From: Candidatus Poribacteria bacterium
GTDB taxonomy: Bacteria; Poribacteria; WGA-4E; WGA-3G
DNA length: 40,647 bases
Assembly (NCBI GenBank): GCA_022819945.1
Contig: JAJEGI010000067.1
Span: 1-40,647, forward strand
Direction: 5' to 3'
This document shows, piece after piece, positions 8,919 to 15,773 of this stretch. The position numbers and the translations under genes were made by a program. Position 1 is the stretch's first letter. Each line of letters starts with the position of its first letter. A model generated the notes under the pieces. It searched no databases and was not told the origin of the DNA. It saw nothing but the letters and a program-made list of their open reading frames with translations.

Positions 8919-9749
8919 TTAGTGATGCGCTTCATGCGCGTCGTCATGGTGTTCTATAAACAACACGATGTAGATAGTTGTTAAAATAGTAAAAACGAAT
9001 GCTTGCAGGAAGCCAACAAACAGCCCGAAGAACAGCATCGGCACTTGCACCGGAATAATCGGTATGGCATCTGCAATCAGCACGATAAGTCCGAGTTTTG
9101 TGAGTTCAATAACCACCGCTTTCTCACCAAAGATATTTCCGAACAGACGGACAGCGAGCGAACCTGCCCGCGATAACTGTGCCACAGCTTCAAGTGGGAA
9201 CATTAAGACGCCTAACCACGGTGGATTACCGGCTAAATGTTTCAGATAGCCCGCTATCCCGTTCTCCTTAATAGCAATAATTTGAACGCCTAATACAGCC
9301 GTTATACCGAGGGCAAGCGTTGTATTTAAATCTGCTGTTGGGGGTTGAAGCCCCGGAATGATTCCGAGATAGTTCAGGGCAAGAATAAAGATAAAGAAGG
9401 AGCCAACGAATGGCACATACTTTTTGCCGTGATCGCCTAAAATCTGCCCGAAGAAGTCCATAATACCGCCGACAAACACCTCCAATAGGGTTTGTCCTTT
9501 CCCTTCAGGTATCCGTTTCAACTTCCGGGTGGCGAAAATAAAAAGCAGTGCTAAAACGAGAACAGCAAAGTATGTGTTGGGTATGAGATCGGGCTGATGC
9601 CACCGAGTCGGTTCCGGGATTATTTCATCCGGTAAAAGTTTTGAAATCGGAGAGAGCAAACTACGGTGACCATTCTCGGCTGCGAAACTCCCGACGACTA
9701 TTGCCAAACTGAGTCCCACAACCAAGCAGATAAACGATAGCTTTTTCAT
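8919..9749 (-). CDS. atpB: F1Fo ATP synthase a subunit
   Basis: This 276-residue integral membrane protein has 5-6 predicted helices. The stator arginine lies in the family motif SRAGSLAVRLFGNIFGEK, and the C-terminal helix pair reads GLFVGFLQAFVFTILTTIYIVLFIE. It forms the ion half-channels next to the c ring. The N-terminus (MKKLSFICLVVGLSLAIVVGSFAAE) looks like a signal peptide, placing the next segment outside the membrane. The tail is His- and Asp-rich. The start overlaps the end of the preceding lipoprotein frame by 89 nt, and no strong Shine-Dalgarno is present. Confidence 0.95.
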   Translation of the reverse strand: MKKLSFICLVVGLSLAIVVGSFAAENGHRSLLSPISKLLPDEIIPEPTRWHQPDLIPNTYFAVLVLALLFIFATRKLKRIPEGKGQTLLEVFVGGIMDFFGQILGDHGKKYVPFVGSFFIFILALNYLGIIPGLQPPTADLNTTLALGITAVLGVQIIAIKENGIAGYLKHLAGNPPWLGVLMFPLEAVAQLSRAGSLAVRLFGNIFGEKAVVIELTKLGLIVLIADAIPIIPVQVPMLFFGLFVGFLQAFVFTILTTIYIVLFIEHHDDAHEAHH

Positions 9750-10008
9750 ATTTTATTACAATGTCTCTTATAGTAATAAAGCGATAGACAGGGACCTTGC
9801 CGCCGAGTGCTAACACTTCGTCTTTCAGAAGTTGGAAGCCTTCAGCCGGCGTTAAATCCGTTTTGCGCAGCTGTGTAGGGCGTACTTCCGTTTCGGCGTT
9901 CAACTCGTCGATGAACGACTGCGGCGTGAAGATGTCCGGCCCGCTCCGTTCAAAACATCCAATAAAAAATGTGAGTAGTACTACGGATATAGTGAAGTAC
10001 CTAAACAT
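9661..10008 (-). CDS. Small predicted lipoprotein overlapping atpB
   Basis: A 115-residue frame begins with a lipoprotein-type signal (MFRYFTISVVLLTFFIGC, lipobox-like F-I-G-C, Cys18), then a mostly polar region (PDIFTPQSFIDELNAETEVRPTQLRKTDLTPAEGFQLLKDEVLALGGKVPVYRF). AAGGAT stands 7-8 nt before the ATG. The last ~30 codons overlap atpB in another frame, so the C-terminus is of doubtful quality. I do not recognise a family. Being inside the atp operon, it is expected to be co-expressed with the synthase. It may also be a gene whose 3' end was altered by fusion to atpB. Confidence 0.5.
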   Translation of the reverse strand: MFRYFTISVVLLTFFIGCFERSGPDIFTPQSFIDELNAETEVRPTQLRKTDLTPAEGFQLLKDEVLALGGKVPVYRFITIRDIVIKYEKAIVYLLGCGTQFGNSRREFRSREWSP

Positions 10009-10020
10009 CTAAAATATCCT

Positions 10021-10080
10021 TTGTAGCACAAACTTTCCAGTTTGCAGCCATAGCACATAAACTAAAAGTTTGTGCTACAA
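10021..10080. repeat. 60-bp element with perfect 16-bp terminal inverted repeats
   Basis: TTGTAGCACAAACTTT (10021-10036) is exactly inverted as AAAGTTTGTGCTACAA (10065-10080). The inside contains AAACT-ttcc-AGTTT. The element abuts the ribosome-binding site of the small lipoprotein gene. It shares its TTGTAGCA end with the repeats at 557-578 and 10106-10127. Confidence 0.75.
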
Positions 10081-10105
10081 GAAAAACAACGCAGACTGGG
10101 ATTTC

Positions 10106-10127
10106 GTAGCATAGGTTGTTAGCCTGT
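10106..10127 (+). repeat. Dispersed TTGTAGCA-type hairpin repeat, copy 2
   Basis: GTAGCATAGGTTGTTAGCCTGT is the inverted match of 557-578 (21 of 22 bases). Confidence 0.6.
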
Positions 10128-10330
10128 GCATTCTTTACTGCGGTGGATTACACCGACTACAAGGCGTATACTGCTGCTCCTTCGCCTCCGCCAAGGACTT
10201 CGGAATCTTACTCTTTCGCAAAGAACTACACCCTGCACGGTAATACTTTTCCCGCCTTTGGTCACGTAGACCTGCCCCTCTTGTTCCGGTTCCGGGAACG
10301 GATTCCCCTTAAAAATGATAAATTCAACTA
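10119..10330 (-). pseudogene. Possible decayed coding remnant among repeats
   Basis: Reading on the minus strand, the phrase VEFIIFKGNPFPEPEQEGQVYVTKGGKSITVQGVVL looks protein-like (alternating strands, Gly turns) but then turns into Arg/Ser-rich text. A one-base frame change restores a Gly-rich phrase, although it contains a stop codon. I take it as a possible frameshifted gene fragment bounded by the repeats at 10106-10127 and 10366-10381. No family is recognised. The rest of the 10009-10407 spacer holds only repeats. Confidence 0.25.
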
Positions 10331-10365
10331 ATAGTCTATAAGTCCGATGAATCGCACGGGGGAAC

Positions 10366-10381
10366 GGGCAATGAATTGCCC
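10366..10381. repeat. Short palindrome downstream of the atp-operon hypothetical gene
   Basis: GGGCAAT-ga-ATTGCCC is a perfect 7-bp stem with a 2-nt loop, lying 26 nt past the stop of the 238-residue hypothetical protein. It has no clear T-run. Confidence 0.45.
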
Positions 10382-10407
10382 TACTACCAACCACTCATCA
10401 GTCTCAA

Positions 10408-11124
10408 TCACTTCGGTCTATTGACAATTAGAGAACCTGAAACGATGACAAAATCACGAATTGTACAACCTTCAGGAGAAGTATAGCGGGTTCCATCATC
10501 TAGTATTATTTGACCAGTACCATCTGAGGGAAACACTATTTCGTTATTTTTAACTTTGCCAACAATAGACCTATCCCAGTAGATGTTAATTTTACTTCTA
10601 CAGTCATCATCATTAAAAGGAGACAGTTTAGCACCTACACTAAGAAGAATAGAGTTTCCTTTAGGTATTTTTGCGTGTTCACCTGGTCCTGGTGCTCGCA
10701 TCTGCATTGCTTTTAAAAGTTTTTCAGGGTTAGATGTCCAGGTTGCCAGTTGCCCCGATTCGTCTGTTGTCCAAATGATTCCCTCACCTGAAGGTATCGT
10801 TCCAATAACGGCAACAGGTTCCCCATTATTGTTTGAAACTCCGATATGTCCGCTAGTGTTATTTATGCCTAACTCAACAGATCGTTTTTCATTTTTATCC
10901 ATAACAAGTAGTTTACCGCCAAGTTCATCTCCTACTAAGCCAATAACAACCTTCCCTTCTTCATCTAAAACACCTAAAACCCGACAGGTAATTGCCTCAA
11001 AGTGCTGAATCTTCTCGTCGTCTTGGGCATTTAGGTCCGCTGTCAATGTTGCCAATAAATAGCCGATAACGGTAAATAGTGAACCTACTACCATGTATAT
11101 CAATTTCTGTCTAAGTCTAATCAT
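10408..11124 (-). CDS. Hypothetical membrane-anchored beta-rich protein inside the atp operon
   Basis: This is a 238-residue protein. An N-terminal hydrophobic helix (LIYMVVGSLFTVIGYLLATLTA) acts as signal or anchor. The remainder is predicted outside the cytoplasm and is strand-rich, with repeated turns of the form ITCRVLGVLDEEGKVVIGL, LGINNTSGHIGVSNNNGEPVAVIG and GIIWTTDESGQLATW. The coding sequence is more AT-rich than the neighbouring atp genes, and it separates atpI from atpB, which suggests later insertion. AAAGGAG stands 6 nt before the ATG. I do not recognise the family and assign no function. Confidence 0.75.
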   Translation of the reverse strand: MIRLRQKLIYMVVGSLFTVIGYLLATLTADLNAQDDEKIQHFEAITCRVLGVLDEEGKVVIGLVGDELGGKLLVMDKNEKRSVELGINNTSGHIGVSNNNGEPVAVIGTIPSGEGIIWTTDESGQLATWTSNPEKLLKAMQMRAPGPGEHAKIPKGNSILLSVGAKLSPFNDDDCRSKINIYWDRSIVGKVKNNEIVFPSDGTGQIILDDGTRYTSPEGCTIRDFVIVSGSLIVNRPK

Positions 11125-11224
11125 TTTTTCTCCTTTGGTCTAAATTGTCCTATAGTTTGGACAATTTTTTGTAGGATATAAAAATATTGGTTGCCTATGC
11201 TTCATAGCATTGGAAAACTTCACC

Positions 11225-11632
11225 TCACGACTGATTGGAATCCTTATTGGAAAGGATGGACACCATCAGGCTAATTGCCTTGATAATAATAGCACCCTGT
11301 ACTAAGGCAATTCCGCCAGCGAGGGCGTAAATGTTCATCCACTCCATTTTAAACAGGAGATAGAGCAATCCGCCAAGTACTGCGTATTTACCGATCGCGA
11401 TGAAACCCAGCACATACTTCGCGCGCCTCGTTTTCCCTGGACGCATCAGTCGCCGAACAACGAATTCAAGCGACCAGAACAGACTCAAGCTGATAGCACT
11501 GCCAATCAAGAAACTCGGGAGCGCAAGACGTTTGAAGACTAACAGTGCTGCCGCAATAACAACTGTAAGACAAATCGTCAAGATGTAGATATGACGGATG
11601 GATCGGTCGCCAAATTCTAACACGGGACCCAT
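11225..11632 (-). CDS. atpI: ATP synthase subunit I (AtpI-like)
   Basis: This 135-residue protein has four predicted membrane helices (residues ~14-34, 38-58, 75-96 and 100-125) with a basic loop RRLMRPGKTRRAK between the second and third. Size, topology and position immediately after the atpZ-like gene fit AtpI (PF03899), an assembly factor for the c ring. AGGAG lies 8 nt before the ATG. Sequence conservation in this family is weak, so much of the call rests on context. Confidence 0.75.
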   Translation of the reverse strand: MGPVLEFGDRSIRHIYILTICLTVVIAAALLVFKRLALPSFLIGSAISLSLFWSLEFVVRRLMRPGKTRRAKYVLGFIAIGKYAVLGGLLYLLFKMEWMNIYALAGGIALVQGAIIIKAISLMVSILSNKDSNQS

Positions 11633-11648
11633 CTAAACATCTCCTGTG

Positions 11649-11942
11649 CTACGTTTCTTCGGTGTCTTGTGCTTGTTCTGAAGTGTCGTGGCGTTTTTTT
11701 GTTAAGCGTGCAAGCCGTCGATTCCAGCGTGCGATTGAACGGAACATCTCCATGAATCCGGCGGCGACCCCTATGCCGAAACCGATGAAGGATCCAACCG
11801 CTGCGTTGCCTAATTTTCCACCAAGCCACTTACCCCCGAAATAACCGATACAGATTGCGAGCGCGAGCGTTATCCCGATAGAAGCGAGGTCAAACATTCC
11901 CACATTTTCATGTTTGAATTGGTCCAGCCGACGTTTGAACAT
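11649..11942 (-). CDS. atpZ: AtpZ-like F1Fo accessory membrane protein
   Basis: This 97-residue protein has two membrane helices (LASIGITLALAICIGYFGGKWLG and AAVGSFIGFGIGVAAGFMEMFR), the layout of AtpZ / 'putative F0F1-ATPase subunit' (PF09527), which forms a Ca2+/Mg2+-related complex with AtpI in some bacteria. The ATG at 11942 is chosen because GGAG stands 8 nt upstream. A longer frame from 12035 would begin upstream of the apparent transcription start. It is the first gene of the operon. Confidence 0.8.
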   Translation of the reverse strand: MFKRRLDQFKHENVGMFDLASIGITLALAICIGYFGGKWLGGKLGNAAVGSFIGFGIGVAAGFMEMFRSIARWNRRLARLTKKRHDTSEQAQDTEET

Positions 11943-12006
11943 GGTGGTCGCTCCGATAAACTGAAAATGGTGTGGGCAACAGATTTCCTCGTTAGCAACG
12001 CTATAT

Positions 12007-12035
12007 ATTATATCACAAGATTGTGGAGAATGCAA
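12007..12035 (-). promoter_or_regulatory. Sigma70-type promoter of the ATP synthase operon
   Basis: Read on the minus strand, TTGCAT and TATAAT are separated by exactly 17 nt, giving a start near 12001 and a leader of about 60 nt. The first transcribed bases (12001 down to 11986) read GCGTTGCTAACGAGGA. They recur almost unchanged after the promoter at 13734-13762. Confidence 0.75.
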
Positions 12036-12215
12036 AAAAAACGAAATATTTCCTGAGTGAGGACTTGCGCAGCAAGTGCCAATCGTAAATTTATGTTTTT
12101 CAGCTTCAGATGCGTTGGAAGATTGGAAGTATGGAGGTTGGCAGATACAACGTTTCTTCCAACCTTCCGCAAAACCTAAAATTTGCTTCCTAATATCACT
12201 GGAATGATTTCGCGG

Positions 12216-13637
12216 TCATTTCGCTTGGATCAAAACTGCCCAATGCGCTTTGGTCGGTGCCGACAATGTCACGCTATCACCGAACTGGATTTCCGTCTCC
12301 TGTGTCCATTCGCTGTTAGCAATATCCAACCATAGAACCGTTCCCTTTTGGGTATCTGTGTTACCATCAGTACTCAGGTTGATATCAACAGAACCGCCAT
12401 TAGGGAAATAGACTGCGTATTCGCGTCCGGGGTTGGCGATGGTATACGCGCCGTTATCCGCTCTATTAGACAACAGATCGTTATGCGGTTCACACGTAAA
12501 AATATCTATACTGTCTGTAAGCATTACCATACTCTTGAGGTGTGCTCGCGCCGTTTCATTCAAACCGACACCGCTGTCTGGACGGTGGAACCGTGCTGAT
12601 GCGAATCCACCGAAGATGTTTCGCCAAAATCGTTCCAATCCATCTTGCGTGTTGCCAAACCTCCCGCCATCAGCCCCGTAAATCTTAATATTATTGATAG
12701 GACGGATCGGCGAGAGTTGTGCCCGAATTTTCTGGGCGTTATCCCAATGTCGCTGCCCTTTCTGATGGTTATTCTGTGATATATCGCAAAACGAATAGGT
12801 TTCGGGATGGTCAAACGTCGCTTTATGCTTCTCGTGCGATAAATCCCATGGGTCCCACATCTCCGTCGTCTCAACGACGCGTCCAGCGGCAGCTGCCTGT
12901 TTTTGGATATACGTTGCCCAGTATTCACCCCATGCAGGCGTAACAGAAGTCTCGTTGTCCATACAATAAAGCACATGCCCGTATTGGAGTGTTTCTGAGA
13001 GAAGTTTGTCCACGAACTTTTGCTGATATTTCAAAACGGTCTGTTGATTCCGTTCTTTTGGGACAGACCAGAAAAAGTTGTTCTCCGTCGCAGTCGGATG
13101 GCTTTTGACAGCAGTGGGTAACGCTGTCTCTTCTGCGGTGTAATTGCTATTATTTTTTGGGTTGAAAGGGTTGGCAGCCCACGGCTCTCGGTAATAGTTG
13201 AAGGTCGCCCACACTTCAATTTGAACGATGATGTCCATCTCGTGCGTCCACGTGATGAAGTTCCGAAAACGGTTCCAAAACTCGTCGTTCCACTGGTTTA
13301 AATCGTACAGGTCGCCGACTTTTTTGAAGGGGGGTACATCGCCTTCATCCACCCAACTCATTGTAGACCGGACATAGTTGCCACCGACAGCGTTCAACAA
13401 CGCAAGATGTTCTCTGAGGTTCGGGATCTGGAATAGGTTGTCCTCGACGGAACCGCCGATGAGCAGGATCGCCCCGCCTTTATACTGCCAGTAGCGCGGG
13501 TTTTCTTTATAAATCTGGATTCTGTCCTTTTGCATTTCTGTATCCTTTTCGGCTTTGGTTTCTTGTGGTGGTAAATAAAAGGAAACGCATACGAGTAGAG
13601 CCAACATAAGTTTGTATGGTCCCCACAGATTTCGCAT
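12216..13637 (-). CDS. Exported glycoside-hydrolase-like TIM-barrel protein
   Basis: This 473-residue protein has a signal peptide (LMLALLVCVSFYLPPQETKA). It follows with NPRYWQYKGGAILLIGGSVEDNLFQ and LREHLALLNAVGGNYVRSTMSW, the opening of cellulase-like/DUF4038-type (beta/alpha)8 barrels. YCMDNET (Glu229) fits the strand-4 Asn-Glu acid/base of clan GH-A, and FTCEPHND could be on a later strand. The last ~90 residues form a beta-sandwich domain (YAVYFPNGGSVDINL). The substrate is unknown. An exported sugar-cleaving enzyme is likely, but enzyme activity is inferred. GGAG precedes the ATG, and a clear promoter lies at 13734-13762. Confidence 0.7.
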   Translation of the reverse strand: MRNLWGPYKLMLALLVCVSFYLPPQETKAEKDTEMQKDRIQIYKENPRYWQYKGGAILLIGGSVEDNLFQIPNLREHLALLNAVGGNYVRSTMSWVDEGDVPPFKKVGDLYDLNQWNDEFWNRFRNFITWTHEMDIIVQIEVWATFNYYREPWAANPFNPKNNSNYTAEETALPTAVKSHPTATENNFFWSVPKERNQQTVLKYQQKFVDKLLSETLQYGHVLYCMDNETSVTPAWGEYWATYIQKQAAAAGRVVETTEMWDPWDLSHEKHKATFDHPETYSFCDISQNNHQKGQRHWDNAQKIRAQLSPIRPINNIKIYGADGGRFGNTQDGLERFWRNIFGGFASARFHRPDSGVGLNETARAHLKSMVMLTDSIDIFTCEPHNDLLSNRADNGAYTIANPGREYAVYFPNGGSVDINLSTDGNTDTQKGTVLWLDIANSEWTQETEIQFGDSVTLSAPTKAHWAVLIQAK

Positions 13638-13733
13638 AAAAAATTCTCCTGAATATTAAGGTATATTCGACTACAGTTGTTACAAGGACTCAACGGTGTT
13701 AGAAACAATCGTCCTCGTTAAGCAACGCGATAC

Positions 13734-13762
13734 ATTATACCATAAAATTCAGGAGAATACAA
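13734..13762 (-). promoter_or_regulatory. Sigma70-type promoter of the glycosidase-like gene
   Basis: On the minus strand TTGTAT and TATAAT are 17 nt apart. The predicted transcript starts with GCGTTGCTTAACGAGGA (13728 down to 13712), at the same 5-nt offset from the -10 box as the atp operon leader. Confidence 0.7.
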
Positions 13763-13776
13763 TTGAACCGTTTATC

Positions 13777-15477
13777 CTACTTCTGTCCTAAGGCTTTCAG
13801 AAATTCTGGATCGTCCTTAACATCCGAAAATTCGGGTGTTCCAAGGAAAGAAGGGTAGTAGCTATCCCGATAATTATAGGAATCTACGACGTAGCAGTCC
13901 TGGGCGGTCTTCAAATGATGTAGCGTTTTCTCGCGATCCTTTTCCGATGCCCAGATACTCACAGCAAGCTGAAAGTGAGCGTAATGGTTGTCATTTCCCA
14001 AATCAACAGCGATTTGTAGCATACGCGTTGCTTCGTCATACTTCTTCGACCATACCAGACAGCAACCGACGTCATGCGCAGCCCAAATAAGGTCGTAAAC
14101 ATTTACCGGATAACCGGCATTCTGTTTTTCTGCGTCTCCTTCAATAAACGCCCGGACATCCGTCCAGACTTGATCGAAACGCTCCCAGTCTTCCTGTTTG
14201 CTATACAACAAAAGCCGATTCGTTCTTACAGCCAACCAGAATCGGAAGTAATGCTTCCATCTCTGGTCTTTGTTAGCACGTTCTAACTTTTCTATTCCGA
14301 GAAGTGCGTCATCCAACCGCCCATTCGCGCGTAAGATTTCTGCTCCGATTTGCAAGAAATCGCAACGTGAGTAGTCACTCACTTTAGGGTTCTCTAAGCG
14401 TTCAGACGCCTCATTATAAAGTTGAATCCAGTCATCAATACGCCCTTCCGCTGCCCAAGATCCAGCACTGTTCAGATTGGAAATAATCCGCAATACATGT
14501 TTCTCTGACTGGTTGCATGCCCAACGGTAAAGACGCGTCTGTTCGTCAATAACTTCTTGATTTCTCTCAAGACAAGCGAGGGTATTAACTAACCCGTCAT
14601 GCGACCAGAAACGCTCCGCATCATCTGGCGCGATATCCATATACCGACGGAGCAGAGATAACCGTTTTTCCATGCCGAGACTGCCCAGGCACGGGTATAT
14701 ATCATCGACAACAAGATGCACTAACTCAGGTGTGATTTCACCCTTAAGTGCGTCTTCAATCTCTTTGGATGCCTCCTTAAAAATATCCGCTCTTGATGCC
14801 GGATCAGATTTCACCTGTTCCACGAATGCATCGAACCTGCTCCGAAGTTGCTCTAATTGACTCATGATATTCTCCTTCAGATTATCTGATAATTGGAAAT
14901 GACCAAAGAATTCTTGATCTAAGAGTTCTTGATCAGTTTGTAGACGCTTTCGCGCACGTTGCAGTCGGCTCGTGATTGTATTCACCGACACGCCCATGAA
15001 TTTGCCGATCTCTTTCGTTGACATTTCGTCAAGATAGTAGAGTGTGACGACCTTGCGTTCATTTTCTGGCAGTTTTTCCAGTAGCCTTTTTACAAGCGCC
15101 TGGCAATACTCAGTTCTTTCGGTTACTCGCTGCTTCGACACGTGGTGTGTATAGGAGGAATCCTCGATTTCTTCCTGACGTGTGTCCTCCAAGGATTGTA
15201 TCACAGGCTTCTGCTTCCGAACCCAATCAATGCAAAGCCGATTTGCGATGACATGGAGCCACCCCACAAATTGATTGGGATTCTTGAGCGTCGGAAGTTT
15301 TTTGTATGCCTTAAGGAAGGTGTCTTGCATAATCTCTTCCGCATAGTGAAAATCTTGGATCTTCCGCCAGGCAAGGGCATGAACGCTTTTTTGGTGCCTT
15401 TCGACCAAGATGCTAAACGCAGCGTCGTCGCCCGATAGGATTTTGCGAATCAGTTGAACATCGTCTTCTCTTTCCAC
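13777..15477 (-). CDS. ECF sigma factor fused to a long helical/TPR-like domain
   Basis: A 566-residue protein. Residues ~1-190 are an ECF sigma factor: sigma2 (AEEIMQDTFLKAYKKLPTLKNPNQFVGWLHVIANRL) and sigma4 (LPENERKVVTLYYLDEMSTKEIGKFMGVSVNTITSRLQRARKRL). Residues ~205-566 are helical, with TPR-like units (for example DEATRMLQIAVDLGNDNHYAHFQLAVSIW). The start is GTG at 15477 with AGGAGG at 7 nt. At the domain junction an internal ATG (14865, Met205) is preceded by AAGGAG at 6 nt, so a separate 362-residue C-terminal protein may also be made. The helical domain could act as a built-in regulator of the sigma factor (inference). It lies directly downstream of the sigma-FtsZ gene. Confidence 0.85.
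   Translation of the reverse strand: MEREDDVQLIRKILSGDDAAFSILVERHQKSVHALAWRKIQDFHYAEEIMQDTFLKAYKKLPTLKNPNQFVGWLHVIANRLCIDWVRKQKPVIQSLEDTRQEEIEDSSYTHHVSKQRVTERTEYCQALVKRLLEKLPENERKVVTLYYLDEMSTKEIGKFMGVSVNTITSRLQRARKRLQTDQELLDQEFFGHFQLSDNLKENIMSQLEQLRSRFDAFVEQVKSDPASRADIFKEASKEIEDALKGEITPELVHLVVDDIYPCLGSLGMEKRLSLLRRYMDIAPDDAERFWSHDGLVNTLACLERNQEVIDEQTRLYRWACNQSEKHVLRIISNLNSAGSWAAEGRIDDWIQLYNEASERLENPKVSDYSRCDFLQIGAEILRANGRLDDALLGIEKLERANKDQRWKHYFRFWLAVRTNRLLLYSKQEDWERFDQVWTDVRAFIEGDAEKQNAGYPVNVYDLIWAAHDVGCCLVWSKKYDEATRMLQIAVDLGNDNHYAHFQLAVSIWASEKDREKTLHHLKTAQDCYVVDSYNYRDSYYPSFLGTPEFSDVKDDPEFLKALGQK
14865..14877 (-). promoter_or_regulatory. Internal ribosome-binding site and ATG at the sigma/helical-domain junction
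   Basis: On the minus strand, AAGGAG, six spacer bases and an in-frame ATG (14865) occur exactly between the sigma4 domain and the helical domain. Confidence 0.5.
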
Positions 15478-15612
15478 GAGGTTGCCTCCTAATGAACAGA
15501 TTGGATGGCGTTTGCATTTACCAAAAAGTTCAGTAAAATGCCGAGGTTTGTAAAATAGTCAGTGTGCAATGGTTAACACCTTCTATCATTAAAGACGGAA
15601 GTTTGATCAAAA

Positions 15613-15627
15613 AACGTGCATCACGTT
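15613..15627 (-). terminator. Weak terminator-like hairpin after the sigma-FtsZ gene
   Basis: On the minus strand AACGTG-atg-CACGTT is followed by further T residues (six in a row counting the end of the stem). The stem is short, so this is a weak candidate. Confidence 0.35.
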
Positions 15628-15660
15628 AAAAAAACTTGAAAGATTAGTTGCCATACGCGC

Positions 15661-15697
15661 AGATGCAGGTTAAGAATTTGATTCTTAACCTGCATCT
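15661..15697. repeat. Perfect 17-bp palindrome with a 3-nt loop
   Basis: AGATGCAGGTTAAGAAT (15661-15677), TTG, then ATTCTTAACCTGCATCT (15681-15697): every base of the arms pairs. It lies 77 nt beyond the stop of the sigma-FtsZ gene and 183 nt before the next gene. No T-run follows on either strand, so a structural or regulatory role is as likely as termination. The rest of the 15478-15773 spacer shows no gene. Confidence 0.8.
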
Positions 15698-15773
15698 AAG
15701 TGCTTTTAAAGGGCTGAACCCTTGCATATTCAGACTAATATCCAACTCACAGCACCAAGTTACACTGTGGACG

